This document shows, piece after piece, positions 52,695 to 61,322 of a stretch of DNA of 64,000 bases. Each line of letters starts with the position of its first letter. The stretch's first letter is position 1. The translations under genes were made by a program, and so were the position numbers. The notes beneath the pieces are model-generated. The model did no database searches, was not told where the DNA came from, and saw only the letters and a program-made list of their open reading frames with translations. This stretch comes from Devosia yakushimensis (GTDB taxonomy: Bacteria > Pseudomonadota > Alphaproteobacteria > Rhizobiales > Devosiaceae), in NCBI RefSeq assembly GCF_030159855.1, contig NZ_BSNG01000001.1, positions 2,294,001 through 2,358,000 on the forward strand, in the 5' to 3' direction.

Positions 52695-53681
52695 TCAATA
52701 GATCTTCGAAAACTCTTCGATATTGGCCTTGTTGAACTCGAACGGCGCGGCCATGGCGGCCGAGTTGGTGTCGTCCAGGGTCACTTCGCCAACACGACCG
52801 ATCGAGAACACGGCGCCTGGCTTGGCTTCTTCGCCCTTGATCAGGTCATTGGCGAGATAAATGGCCGAGTAACCCAGATCGATCGGGTTCCACAAAGCCA
52901 CAGCCTGGCTCGCGCCATTGTCGATGAACTGCTTGAACTCGCTTGGCAGAGCCAGGCCGGTTACATTGATCTTGCCGATCAGGTTCTGGTCGGTCACCAC
53001 CTGGGCGGCAGCCACAACGCCGACCGTGGTCGGGGCAATGATGGCCTTGAGGTTGGGGTAGGATGCGATCAGGCCCTTGGCTTCGTCGGTCGATTTCACC
53101 GAGTCATCGTCGCCATAGACGGTTGCCACCAGATTGATATTGGGGAACTTCTCGGGCAGCACGGCCTTGGCGGCTTCGATCCAGGCATTCTGGTTGGTCG
53201 CGGTCGAGGCGGCCGACAGGATCGCCACGTCGCCACCTTCAGGCAGATAGTCCGCCGCTAGCTTGATGATGGTTTCGCCGATCAGATTGGTGTCGGACGG
53301 GTTGAGGTGGATCTGGCGGCCGGCTTCGGCAACGCCAGAGTCAAACGAGATCACCTTGATGCCGCGCTGCATGGCGCGCTGCAGAGCCGGCACCAGAGCG
53401 TCCGGGTCATTGGCCGAGATGGCGATGGCGTCGACCTGCTGGGCGATCAGCGAGTTGACGACTTCGATCTGGGCTTCGGCGGTTGCAGCGGTCGGGCCGG
53501 TATAGATGACCTCGATATCGCCCAGTTCGGTGGCCGCTTCCTGTGCGCCCTTATTGGCGGCGTCGAAGAAGCCGTTGCCCAGCGATTTGACGACCAGCGC
53601 GATGCGGGTCTGGGCGAAAGCGGGGCTGGCGAGCAGCACAGCAACAGCAGTCGTCGCAGCCAGTACTTTTAGCAGTTTCAT
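52695..53681 (-). CDS. rhaS: Rhamnose ABC transporter substrate-binding protein
   Basis: The protein is 328 aa with a signal peptide (LKVLAATTAVAVLLASPAFAQ) and Peripla_BP_4 fold (VVKSLGNGFFDAANKGAQEAA, ISANDPDALVPALQRAMQRGIKVISFDS in part). It captures rhamnose in the periplasm. It is separated from the regulator gene by 39 bases and is the first gene of the transport set. Confidence 0.92.
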   Translation of the reverse strand: MKLLKVLAATTAVAVLLASPAFAQTRIALVVKSLGNGFFDAANKGAQEAATELGDIEVIYTGPTAATAEAQIEVVNSLIAQQVDAIAISANDPDALVPALQRAMQRGIKVISFDSGVAEAGRQIHLNPSDTNLIGETIIKLAADYLPEGGDVAILSAASTATNQNAWIEAAKAVLPEKFPNINLVATVYGDDDSVKSTDEAKGLIASYPNLKAIIAPTTVGVVAAAQVVTDQNLIGKINVTGLALPSEFKQFIDNGASQAVALWNPIDLGYSAIYLANDLIKGEEAKPGAVFSIGRVGEVTLDDTNSAAMAAPFEFNKANIEEFSKIY

Positions 53682-53720
53682 TTTATTCCCTCCCTGGGAC
53701 GTTTGGTCTTACGATCTGGC

Positions 53721-54557
53721 TCAGGCCACCGTCGATTGACGGCCAGCCTCAGCACTGGTTTCCACGACGATGAGCCGCACGCCTGCCGTTTCCAGCATTT
53801 GGCGATCTGCGTCGCGGATGCCGCTGTCGGTGATGACAGTGGCTATTCGGTCGAGCCCACACAGAATGAGGCTCGATCTGCCCGAAAACTTGGATGAATC
53901 AGCCAGCACGATCAGCTCATCCGCCTGGCCGATCAGGCCCAGTTCGGATTGAACGATCATCGGATCGGCTTCCATCAGGCCATGCTGGCCGATGCCCTGG
54001 CAGCCGATAAACATGCGCTTGGCGTAAAAATGCGAGGCCACCACGCCGCCAAAGGGCGACAGGATGACATTCTGCTCGCGATAGATGGTGCCACCGGGAA
54101 TAACCACGGAATTGCGGGAATTCTGGATCAGGAATTCGGCAATGACGAAGCTATTGGTGAACACGCTCAGCCGCCGCGCCGTCAGGTGATGCACCATCTG
54201 GTAGGTCGTGGTGCCGCCATTGATGATGATCGGCTCGCCATCCTTGCACAGCTCGGTCGCAGCGCGGGCTATGGCGCGCTTGGCGGTCATGTTGATCGTT
54301 TCGTTCACCGAGAAGGGCCGGCCCATCAGCCCGCCCTGTTCAGGCGGATTGACCGCTTCGGCCCCGCCGCGCACCCGGCGCAGCTGGCCTTGCACATGCA
54401 GCGCCGCAATGTCCCGGCGGATTGTCGCTTCCGAGGTGCCGGTCATATCCACCAGTTCGGTGACGGTCGCGACCGGCCGGGCCTGAACGGCGGCCAGAAT
54501 GACCCTGTGGCGTTCGGTTTCGTGCAAATGACTTCTCCCTGGGTCTTTGAGTTTCAT
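53721..54557 (-). CDS. rhaR: DeoR-family regulator of rhamnose utilisation
   Basis: The protein is about 278 aa with an N-terminal HTH (RHRVILAAVQARPVATVTELVDMTGTSEATIRRDI in part) and a DeoR sensor domain (INGGTTTYQMVHHL, FTNSFVIAEFL, ILADSSKFSGR-like). In R. leguminosarum RhaR represses the rha operons and is relieved by a rhamnose intermediate. ATG 54557 was chosen; a further start at 54566 is possible. It is divergent from rhaD. Confidence 0.88.
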   Translation of the reverse strand: MKLKDPGRSHLHETERHRVILAAVQARPVATVTELVDMTGTSEATIRRDIAALHVQGQLRRVRGGAEAVNPPEQGGLMGRPFSVNETINMTAKRAIARAATELCKDGEPIIINGGTTTYQMVHHLTARRLSVFTNSFVIAEFLIQNSRNSVVIPGGTIYREQNVILSPFGGVVASHFYAKRMFIGCQGIGQHGLMEADPMIVQSELGLIGQADELIVLADSSKFSGRSSLILCGLDRIATVITDSGIRDADRQMLETAGVRLIVVETSAEAGRQSTVA

Positions 54558-54708
54558 CAAAACCAATCAGTGTCAATCATGATTTTGCCATCACCGATCA
54601 GTATCAACGAAATCTGATCGCTGATGATTGTTTCTGATTGACAGCTTGACGAGAACTATGGCCATGTCCGGCCAACTTTCCACTATCCAACTCTCTGGGA
54701 GGAGTATC
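54558..54708. promoter_or_regulatory. Divergent rhaR-rhaD control region with repeated TGAT boxes
   Basis: The 151-base gap contains many repeats of CAATCA/TGATTG and GATCA/TGATC (AACCAATCAGTGTCAATCA, CGATCAGTATCAACG, TCTGATCGCTGATGATTG and TTTCTGATTGACAG). They resemble DeoR-type direct repeats and are a good candidate for RhaR binding. It is AT-rich compared with the window. Confidence 0.65.
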
Positions 54709-56808
54709 ATGTCCACCACCGCGCCCAAGCGCCTTGCGAACCTTTGGGATGACGCCAAGGCCGCCTCGATGAGCGAGCCCGAGCGCCTTGTTTACCGCTC
54801 CAATCTGCTCGGATCGGACAAGCGCGTCACCAATTACGGCGGCGGCAATACCTCCTCCAAGATTTTCCAGAAGGACCCGCTGACCGGTCAGGACGTTGAA
54901 GTTCTGTGGGTCAAAGGTTCGGGCGGCGATAGCGCCTCGATCAAGCTCGATGGCTTTTCGACCCTCTATATGGACAAACTGCGGGCCCTGAAGGGCCTCT
55001 ATCGCGGCCTCGAACATGAAGACGAAATGGTGGGCTATCTCCCCCACGCCACGTTCAATTTGAACCCGCGCGCTGCTTCGATCGACACCCCGTTGCACGC
55101 CTATGTGAACCGCCCCTTTGTCGATCACATGCACCCGGACGCGATCATTGCCATTGCGGCATCCAAGAATTCCAAGGAACTGACAAGCCAAATTTTCGGC
55201 GACACCATCGGCTGGCTGCCTTGGAAAAAGCCCGGCTTCGAGCTGGGTCTGTGGCTCGGAAAATTCTGCGAAGAAAACCCCAATGCCAAGGGCCTGATCC
55301 TTGAATCGCATGGCCTGTTCACCTGGGGCGATACGCCCAAGGAATGCTACGAAACCACGATCGGCATCATCAACCAAGCCATCGAATGGTTCGAGCAGCA
55401 GACCGAAGGCAAGACCATTTTTGGTGGCGAAGCCGTCAAATCTCTGCCCGCCGCTGACCGCCGCGCCATCGCCGCCAAGCTGATGCCGAAAATTCGCGGC
55501 CTCATCTCGGAAGACAGCCACAAGCTGGGCCATTTCGACGACAGCGATGCCGTGCTGGAATTCGTCAATTCCAACAACCTGCGCCCACTTGCCGCTCTGG
55601 GCACCTCCTGCCCCGACCATTTCCTGCGCACCAAAATCCGTCCGCTGGTGATCGAATTCGATCCGGCCAATCCCGATGTGGATGCCGTGATCGCCAAGAT
55701 TCCTGAGGACATCGCCGCCTATCGCGTCGATTACCAGGCCTATTACGACCGCTGCAAACACGACAATTCGCCCGCCGTGCGCGACCCGAATGCCGTGGTT
55801 TACCTGATGCCGGGCGTGGGCATGTTCACCTTCGCCAAGGACAAGGCCACCGCCCGCATTTCCGGCGAGTTCTATGTCAACGCCATCAATGTGATGCGCG
55901 GCGCCTCGACCGTGTCCACCTATGTCGGCCTGCCCGAGCAGGAAGCCTTCGACATCGAATATTGGCTGCTTGAGGAGGCCAAGCTGGCCCGCATGCCCAA
56001 GCCGAAGTCCCTAGCCGGCCAGATCGCTTTGGTCACCGGCGGCGCCGGCGGCATTGGCAAGGCCACGGCCATCCGCCTGCTGCGCGAAGGCGCCTGCGTC
56101 GTTCTCGCCGATATCGACGAGACTGCGCTGGCCAATGCCACCGAAGAGCTGGGCAAGGCATTCGGCGCTGATTTCGTTCGCCCCGTCATCGTCAACGTCA
56201 CCAAGGAAGAAGCCGTCATTTCAGGCTTTGCCCATGCCGTAGTCGAATTCGGTGGCCTCGACATTCTGGTCTCCAATGCCGGTCTGGCCTCCTCGGCCCC
56301 CATCGAAGAGACCACGCTCGAACTCTGGAACAAGAACATGGACATCCTGTCCACGGGCTATTTCCTGGTGAGCCGCGAAGCCTTCCGCCTGTTCCGCAAG
56401 CAGAAGATCGGCGGCAATGTGGTGTTCGTCGCCTCCAAGAACGGTCTGGCCGCTTCCCCCAACGCTTCGGCCTATTGCACCGCCAAGGCTGCTGAAATCC
56501 ACCTCGCCCGGTGCCTGGCCCTTGAAGGCGCGGCCGAGCAGATCCGCGTCAACACCGTCAATCCAGACGCCGTGCTGCGCGGCTCCAAAATCTGGGCCGG
56601 CGAATGGCTCGAGCAGCGCGCTTCGACCTACAAGACCGACAAGGAGGGCCTTGAGGACATGTATCGCGAGCGCTCCTTGCTCAAGCGCTCCGTGTTCCCC
56701 GAGGACATTGCCGAAGCCATCTACTTCTTCGCCTCGGACGCCTCGGCCAAGTCCACCGGCAACATCATCAATGTCGACGCGGGCAACGCCCAGTCGTTCA
56801 CGCGGTAA
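54709..56808 (+). CDS. rhaD: Bifunctional rhamnulose-1-phosphate aldolase / short-chain dehydrogenase
   Basis: The protein is 699 aa. Residues 1-about 400 form a class II aldolase domain (VTNYGGGNTSSKIF), and residues about 440-699 an SDR domain (VTGGAGGIGKA at 442-452, catalytic Tyr589 and Lys593 in YCTAK). It should cleave rhamnulose 1-phosphate to dihydroxyacetone phosphate and L-lactaldehyde and then oxidise or reduce the lactaldehyde. I chose ATG 54709, ahead of the long frame start; GGGAGGAG is nearby. It begins the rhaDI operon. Confidence 0.93.
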   Translation: MSTTAPKRLANLWDDAKAASMSEPERLVYRSNLLGSDKRVTNYGGGNTSSKIFQKDPLTGQDVEVLWVKGSGGDSASIKLDGFSTLYMDKLRALKGLYRGLEHEDEMVGYLPHATFNLNPRAASIDTPLHAYVNRPFVDHMHPDAIIAIAASKNSKELTSQIFGDTIGWLPWKKPGFELGLWLGKFCEENPNAKGLILESHGLFTWGDTPKECYETTIGIINQAIEWFEQQTEGKTIFGGEAVKSLPAADRRAIAAKLMPKIRGLISEDSHKLGHFDDSDAVLEFVNSNNLRPLAALGTSCPDHFLRTKIRPLVIEFDPANPDVDAVIAKIPEDIAAYRVDYQAYYDRCKHDNSPAVRDPNAVVYLMPGVGMFTFAKDKATARISGEFYVNAINVMRGASTVSTYVGLPEQEAFDIEYWLLEEAKLARMPKPKSLAGQIALVTGGAGGIGKATAIRLLREGACVVLADIDETALANATEELGKAFGADFVRPVIVNVTKEEAVISGFAHAVVEFGGLDILVSNAGLASSAPIEETTLELWNKNMDILSTGYFLVSREAFRLFRKQKIGGNVVFVASKNGLAASPNASAYCTAKAAEIHLARCLALEGAAEQIRVNTVNPDAVLRGSKIWAGEWLEQRASTYKTDKEGLEDMYRERSLLKRSVFPEDIAEAIYFFASDASAKSTGNIINVDAGNAQSFTR

Positions 56809-56828
56809 GTTCAGCGGGTGGGGCCTAA

Positions 56829-56940
56829 GACCCCCACCCCGGCCCTCCCCTCAAGGGGGAGGGAGCGCCAACACAGCACACTGAGTTAGCGGCCCCATTG
56901 CATCCCTCCCCCTTGAGGGGAGGGACCGAGGGTGGGGGTC
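56829..56940. repeat. Long intergenic inverted repeat
   Basis: GACCCCCACCCCGGCCC at 56829-56845 starts a near-perfect inverted repeat whose other arm ends at 56940; the arms share CCCTCCCCTCAAGGGGGAGGG. It separates rhaD from rhaI within one operon. Confidence 0.75.
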
Positions 56941-56958
56941 GCGTAGGGAGGCACACAT

Positions 56959-58248
56959 ATGACCGATCACATCATCGACCCATCCATCATCGAGGCAGAA
57001 AACGCCGATCGCGTGGATGATCTGCATGCCGACTACGAAAGCCTGGGCGAGCGGCTCGACCGGCGCGGCATTGATATCGACTCCATCAAGGCCAAGGTTG
57101 CCGAATTCAACGTGGCCGTTCCCTCCTGGGGTGTCGGCACCGGTGGCACCCGCTTTGCCCGCTTCCCCGGACTGGGCGAGCCGCGCGACATTTTCGACAA
57201 GATCGAGGATTGCGCTGTTATCGCCCAGCTGACCCAGGCCACCAGCACGGTTTCGCTGCATATCCCGTGGGACAAGGCTGATCCCAATCGTCTCAAGCAA
57301 GCCGCGTCGCGTTTCAGCCTGGGCTTTGACGCGATGAATTCGAACACCTTCTCGGACGCAAGGGGCCAGCTGCAGTCCTACAAGTTCGGCTCGCTCTCAT
57401 CCACCGATGCCGGCACTCGTAACCAGGCCATCGAGCACAATCTTGAATGCATCGAAATCGGCAAGACCATCGGCTCCAAGGCCCTGACGGTGTGGATCGG
57501 CGATGGCTCGAACTTCCCCGGCCAGACCAATTTCGCCACCCAGTTCGAGCATTACCTGGACTCGATGAAGGCGGTCTATGCCGAACTGCCCGATGACTGG
57601 CGCATTTATACCGAACACAAGATGTATGAGCCGGCCTTCTATTCGACGGTCGTGCAGGATTGGGGCACCAATTACATCATCGCCAAGGAGCTGGGCGAGA
57701 AGGCGTTCTGCCTGGTCGACCTCGGCCACCACGCGCCAAACGTGAATATCGAGATGATCGTCTCCCGCCTGGCCCAGTTCGGCAAGCTCGGTGGCTTCCA
57801 TTTCAATGACAGCAAATATGGCGACGACGACCTCGACGCCGGCGCCATCGATCCCTACCGCCTGTTCCTCGTCTTCAACGAGCTGGTCGATGCCGAAGCG
57901 CGCTACAAGGATTTCCATCCCGCGCACATGCTCGATCAATCGCACAATGTGACCGATCCGATAGAGTCGCTGATGCTGTCGGCTTCGGACGTGCAGCGCG
58001 CCTATGCGCAGGCCCTGCTGGTGGACCGCAAGGGCCTCAAGGATGCCCAGCAATCCAACGACGCCCTCGCCGCCACTCAGGCCCTGCGCCTCGCCTACCG
58101 CACTGATGTGGAGCCCATCCTGGCCATGGCCCGGCTCGAAAAAGGCGGCGCCATCGATCTGCTCGGCACCTACCGCGCCGCCGGCTACCGCGCCAAAGTT
58201 GCCGAAATCCGCCCGGCGGTTGAAGGCGGCTCGGGCGGCATCGTCTAA
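56959..58248 (+). CDS. rhaI: L-rhamnose isomerase (rhizobial RhaI type)
   Basis: The protein is 429 aa and of the L-rhamnose catabolism isomerase type. The TIM-barrel metal motifs EHKMYEPAFYSTVVQDWG, LVDLGHHAPNVNIEMIV and GGFHFNDSKYGDDD are present. It converts L-rhamnose to L-rhamnulose in the cytoplasm. GGGAGG lies 9 bases upstream of ATG 56959. The next step needs a rhamnulokinase (RhaK), not found here. Confidence 0.94.
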   Translation: MTDHIIDPSIIEAENADRVDDLHADYESLGERLDRRGIDIDSIKAKVAEFNVAVPSWGVGTGGTRFARFPGLGEPRDIFDKIEDCAVIAQLTQATSTVSLHIPWDKADPNRLKQAASRFSLGFDAMNSNTFSDARGQLQSYKFGSLSSTDAGTRNQAIEHNLECIEIGKTIGSKALTVWIGDGSNFPGQTNFATQFEHYLDSMKAVYAELPDDWRIYTEHKMYEPAFYSTVVQDWGTNYIIAKELGEKAFCLVDLGHHAPNVNIEMIVSRLAQFGKLGGFHFNDSKYGDDDLDAGAIDPYRLFLVFNELVDAEARYKDFHPAHMLDQSHNVTDPIESLMLSASDVQRAYAQALLVDRKGLKDAQQSNDALAATQALRLAYRTDVEPILAMARLEKGGAIDLLGTYRAAGYRAKVAEIRPAVEGGSGGIV

Positions 58249-58272
58249 GGCATCACGCACTGAAAGCAGCAG

Positions 58273-58300
58273 AGGCCCGGCAGCAATGCCGGGCCTTTTT
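58273..58300 (+). terminator. Rho-independent terminator of rhaDI
   Basis: AGGCCCGGCA (58273-58282) and TGCCGGGCCT (58287-58296) form a 10-bp stem with loop GCAA and a T tract. It ends the rhaDI transcript and abuts the convergent LysR gene. Confidence 0.92.
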
Positions 58301-59190
58301 CACTCCCGCATAAACGCCGTCAAGGGCAGCAGCCAATCCCGAAAAGCCTTTATTTTAGGAGAGTTTCGCCGCGCTTCTGGATAAACCAGATGATAGGCAT
58401 GCCCATCGCTGGCCAATAGATCAAACGGCTGCATCAACCGCCCGGCCGCAATGTCGTCGGTATAGAAAGCCGGGGTCAACATGGCCACGCCCCGTCCGGC
58501 AATCGCTGCCGCCGCCTCCAGATTCTGCGCCCCCAGCCGGCTGATCGGCCGTTTCTCGAACGAGTAATCGGGCACACCCGCCTGTTCGAACCAGATGCTG
58601 AACCATGGATCATCGGCATCCACCATAGGCAGTTTCAGCAGGTCCGCAGGCTGCTTTATGCCGCCAATGCTCTCGGCCAGTTTGGGGCTCAGCATGGGCG
58701 CAAAATCGGCCATCAGCAGCTTATGCCCGATCAATCCCGGCGCGACAGTCTTGCCGCCCCGGATGGCCACATCGAACTCTTCAGAGGCAAAATCAATCAC
58801 GCGCGGCGCGCTTTCCAGCCGTACCGCCAGTTCGGGATGCTCCACCTGAAACGAGCCCAGATTCTGCACCAGGAAATGGCTGGCAAAAGTGGGCACCGAG
58901 GAAATGCTGAGCGTGCCTTCGACCCGGTTATGCGTGCTGACAAAGGCATTGCGCAGCATATCAAACGCCGCGCTCACCTCTGGCGCCAGCCGCGCCCCGG
59001 CCTCGGTCAGCATGATCTGCCGGGGCTTGCGCAGGAAGAGCGGCGTGCCGACGCGCTCCTCCAAAATCTTGATCTGATAGCTCACCGCCGCTTGTGTCAT
59101 GCCCAGCTCGCCCGCGGCGCGGGTGAAGCTCAAATGGCGGGCAACGGCCTCGAAAGCGCGGATCGCGGTGAGCGGTGGCAATGTGCTCAT
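58300..59190 (-). CDS. LysR-family transcriptional regulator (GcvA-like)
   Basis: The protein is 296 aa. It has an N-terminal HTH (LPPLTAIRAFEAVARHLSFTRAAGELGMTQAAVSYQIKILE in part) and a C-terminal ligand-binding domain (GTLSISSVPTFASHFLVQNLG, GRGVAMLTPAFY). The HTH resembles GcvA/AmpR-type regulators. No target is obvious, as the divergent neighbour is a DUF1127 gene. Confidence 0.9.
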   Translation of the reverse strand: MSTLPPLTAIRAFEAVARHLSFTRAAGELGMTQAAVSYQIKILEERVGTPLFLRKPRQIMLTEAGARLAPEVSAAFDMLRNAFVSTHNRVEGTLSISSVPTFASHFLVQNLGSFQVEHPELAVRLESAPRVIDFASEEFDVAIRGGKTVAPGLIGHKLLMADFAPMLSPKLAESIGGIKQPADLLKLPMVDADDPWFSIWFEQAGVPDYSFEKRPISRLGAQNLEAAAAIAGRGVAMLTPAFYTDDIAAGRLMQPFDLLASDGHAYHLVYPEARRNSPKIKAFRDWLLPLTAFMRE

Positions 59191-59263
59191 GGATCAAATC
59201 TCCTTATGCACCCAGATCGAGCTTTAGTTGGAAATCGCCTGTGTTACTAGCCAAATTAAAGCC

Positions 59264-59479
59264 ATGGAAACCAAGACCGGAGCCATCCCCATAAGGATGG
59301 TTATAGCCATGATCGCCCTGACAAAGCCCGTAATAAATGTTTTCCGTCTGCCCCATTGGTCCCTGCCGCGCCTCACCAGGCGCCGCCGCCAGGCCACGAT
59401 CGACCTGATCAATTCCTCCGCCCATCTGCGGCGGGATATTGGTCTGGTGGAGGAGAATATCTCGTGCCGGGGGCGGTAG
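59264..59479 (+). CDS. DUF1127 domain-containing small protein
   Basis: The protein is about 71 aa if it starts at ATG 59264. The C-terminal part RRRRQATIDLINSSAHLRRDIGL is of the DUF1127/YjiS type, although the ending Ser/Asp pattern is less typical than in other members. Such small basic proteins are thought to bind RNA in alphaproteobacteria. Earlier and later ATG codons leave the exact start uncertain. Confidence 0.65.
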   Translation: METKTGAIPIRMVIAMIALTKPVINVFRLPHWSLPRLTRRRRQATIDLINSSAHLRRDIGLVEENISCRGR

Positions 59480-59492
59480 TTTTTCCAGGGGA

Positions 59493-59609
59493 TACCCCCT
59501 CCCAGCCTCCCCCTGATAGGGGGAGGAATCTCTCAGCGCTCGGAACGCGATAGAGTCCCAACCACAGGGGCGGTCCCTCCCCCTATCAGGGGGAGGCTGG
59601 GAGGGGGTA
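59493..59609. repeat. Perfect 34-bp intergenic inverted repeat
   Basis: Arms 59493-59526 and 59576-59609 are perfect inverted copies (start TACCCCCTCCCAGCCTCC, contain CCCCCTGATAGGGGG), with 49 bases between. Each arm has its own internal palindrome. It belongs to the same C-rich style as the other repeats but with a distinct sequence. Confidence 0.85.
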
Positions 59610-59782
59610 CTCCAATCCCCCAACAACCACAGCCCCTTTGCCACCCCGTCGCCATCGCCTAAAATCTCCTATGTCCAAGGCATCGCCTTCACCTCGCCGA
59701 GCGGAAGCGGTGACGGCCAACCCGTGTTGCGACAGGGCGCGCCGAAACGCCGCCCGGCCTGATGTGGCGTCGCGGTTATACG

Positions 59783-59842
59783 GTAACGGGCGGCCATTGG
59801 GCCTTCCGAAGACTAAAGAGTGGACCAATGGCCGCCCGTTAC
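59783..59842. repeat. 18-bp perfect inverted repeat
   Basis: GTAACGGGCGGCCATTGG (59783-59800) and CCAATGGCCGCCCGTTAC (59825-59842) flank a 24-base spacer. No transposase is near. It could be a stem-loop RNA element, a REP-type unit or a mobile miniature element. Confidence 0.8.
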
Positions 59843-60070
59843 GATCCGCTTTTGCATGAGGTCCGGTTCAGGCGGTACCATTCTTGCAGGTCCGGCTGCC
59901 GAGTTTCCAACCCCAATGGAGAAGCGCCCCTCTCCCACGGTCTCCCCACCCGGCCCTGCGTCGGGACCGCGTAACTGGCGGGAATAGGGGCATGATGGCA
60001 TGGGGTTTTGGGGGCGGGGATAAGTTCTTTCGGCTTGCGCGTCGCGATGGAATTTCACTAGTTTCCACCC

Positions 60071-60544
60071 ATGTCCAAGACCACGCCTGCAACGCTCGCC
60101 CTTACCAAGGCCGGCATCGCCTTCACCACCGCCACCTATGACTACAATCCCGACGCCGACCGCGTCGGTTTGCAGGCGGCCGAGGCCATGGGCGTTGCCC
60201 CTTCCATCGTCCTCAAGACCCTGATGGCCGAAGTCGATGGCAAGCCCGTCTGCGTGGTTGTGCCCTCGGACGAAGAAGTGAACATGAAAAAGCTTGCCGC
60301 GGCCTTTGGCGGCAAATCGGCCCATATGATGAAGCCCGCCGACGCGGAACGCCTGACGGGCTATAAGGTGGGCGGCATCAGCCCGTTCGGTCAGAAAAAG
60401 CCGGTGCCTACAGCAGTCGAGGAATTGGCGACGCTGGAAGACGAGATCTTCCTCAATGGCGGGCAAAGGGGCCTGCAAATCCGCATGAAGCCGGATGATC
60501 TGGTTGCGGCGCTGGGCGGGAAAGCGGCGGACTTAATCCGCTGA
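60071..60544 (+). CDS. ybaK: Cys-tRNA(Pro) deacylase, YbaK/EbsC family
   Basis: The protein is 157 aa. The core motifs are VLKTLMAEVDGKPVCVVVPSD (with the functional Lys), and GKSAHMMKPADAERLTGYKVGGISPFG. YbaK removes cysteine from mischarged tRNA(Pro). It lies alone between intergenic repeats. The start at 60071 is supported by the family N-terminus (KTTPATLALTKAGIAF). Confidence 0.93.
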   Translation: MSKTTPATLALTKAGIAFTTATYDYNPDADRVGLQAAEAMGVAPSIVLKTLMAEVDGKPVCVVVPSDEEVNMKKLAAAFGGKSAHMMKPADAERLTGYKVGGISPFGQKKPVPTAVEELATLEDEIFLNGGQRGLQIRMKPDDLVAALGGKAADLIR

Positions 60545-60640
60545 TTTTCTGAGACCTCATGGTGAACGAGGTCGTGCCCCGTACTTGCCCCCTATGGTGC
60601 GCCCCTTCAGGCCACAAAATCTCTCCAACCACCGCCGCCT

Positions 60641-60720
60641 TCCTCGGGCTTGACCCGAGGACCATTCGCCGCTTGTGCCGTATTGAGAGTGGCCCTCGGG
60701 TCGAGCCCGAGGGAGATGCG
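60641..60720. repeat. Long inverted intergenic repeat (CCTCGGG type)
   Basis: Two palindromes (TCCTCGGGCTTGACCCGAGG and GGCCCTCGGGTCGAGCCCGAGGG in part) about 35 bases apart repeat the arrangement at 33991-34072. Flanking bases (ACCATTCGCCGC / CCATTCCAAGC) are also similar, confirming a repeat family. Confidence 0.8.
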
Positions 60721-60929
60721 GTGGGGAGGAGGGATTGGGGTATTTTGAGCGCGGAGCAGTCAACCAACCACAATGCTATTCCGGCCCCCGGGATGACACC
60801 GCATTCTTGAATGCGTCCGAGACCCCTTCAAGGGGGAGGCTGGCAGATTGGGGCTCCCGAAATCGATCGCAAAACCTGAATGTCGATTGGTCCCAGGCGG
60901 GCCGAGTAAACCTACCCCAGAAAAGACAA

Positions 60930-60951
60930 AAGGCGCCCGGTTGGACGCCTT
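60930..60951 (-). terminator. Likely terminator of the DUF1127 gene
   Basis: AAGGCG (60930-60935) and CGCCTT (60946-60951) form a stem extended by two GC pairs around a short loop; on the minus strand a T-rich stretch (TTTTGTCTTTTCT) follows. Confidence 0.65.
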
Positions 60952-60980
60952 CATCTCAAGTCTGTTTCGGCAGGTTCGGC

Positions 60981-61127
60981 TTAGTTGCCGTAGGTGCCGC
61001 GAGCGATGTTCTTGATGTCGCCCTTGGTGATGCCCAGGTCATTGAGCTGGCGGTTGTCGAGAGCGTTCAGCTCGCGCAGGGTGCGCTGGTACTGAGCAAA
61101 CTGTGCGATTTTCTGGCGGATGTTCAT
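60981..61127 (-). CDS. DUF1127 domain-containing small protein
   Basis: The protein is 48 aa (MNIRQKIAQFAQYQRTLREL, then NALDNRQLNDLGITKGDIKNIARGTYGN): the typical short alphaproteobacterial DUF1127 protein with its L-x-x-L-x-D-x-Q-L-x-D-L-G-I core. In Agrobacterium and Rhodobacter relatives, such proteins bind RNA and influence phosphate or stress responses. AGGGG lies nine bases ahead of ATG 61127. A terminator follows. Confidence 0.9.
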   Translation of the reverse strand: MNIRQKIAQFAQYQRTLRELNALDNRQLNDLGITKGDIKNIARGTYGN

Positions 61128-61322
61128 TTCGGTTCCCCTTCGTTTTGATGACCCTTATCTATGCCCAGCAGGTCGTGATTAGAAGATGGACTCTGTGCAC
61201 ATCCGTTATGCACTCAGTGCAAACAAAATGGGCAGATCATTCATATTGACGTCAGGTTGAATTTTAGGCAAATGCCGAGCAATCCACAGCCATGCCAGCG
61301 CAATCCATTGATATTACAATGT

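Larger units (their letters stand above)
59480..60070. other. Gap with two large inverted repeats, no supported gene
   Basis: Between the DUF1127 gene and ybaK no frame has a supported start and coding character. The stretch holds a perfect 34-bp inverted repeat (59493-59526 and 59576-59609) and an 18-bp inverted repeat (59783-59800 and 59825-59842), described separately. A frame without start codon at about 59613-59763 encodes a Ser/Pro/Arg-rich tail and could be a remnant. Confidence 0.6.
60545..60980. other. Gap between ybaK and DUF1127 gene
   Basis: This 436-base stretch contains no supported gene. It holds the long CCTCGGG-type repeat (60641-60720), and the terminator of the minus-strand DUF1127 gene (about 60930-60951). 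The remainder is GC-rich and unremarkable. Confidence 0.6.

Noticed and set aside
59586..59828. 80-codon minus-strand frame
   Set aside because: It spans the 18-bp inverted repeat and has no ribosome site or recognisable family.
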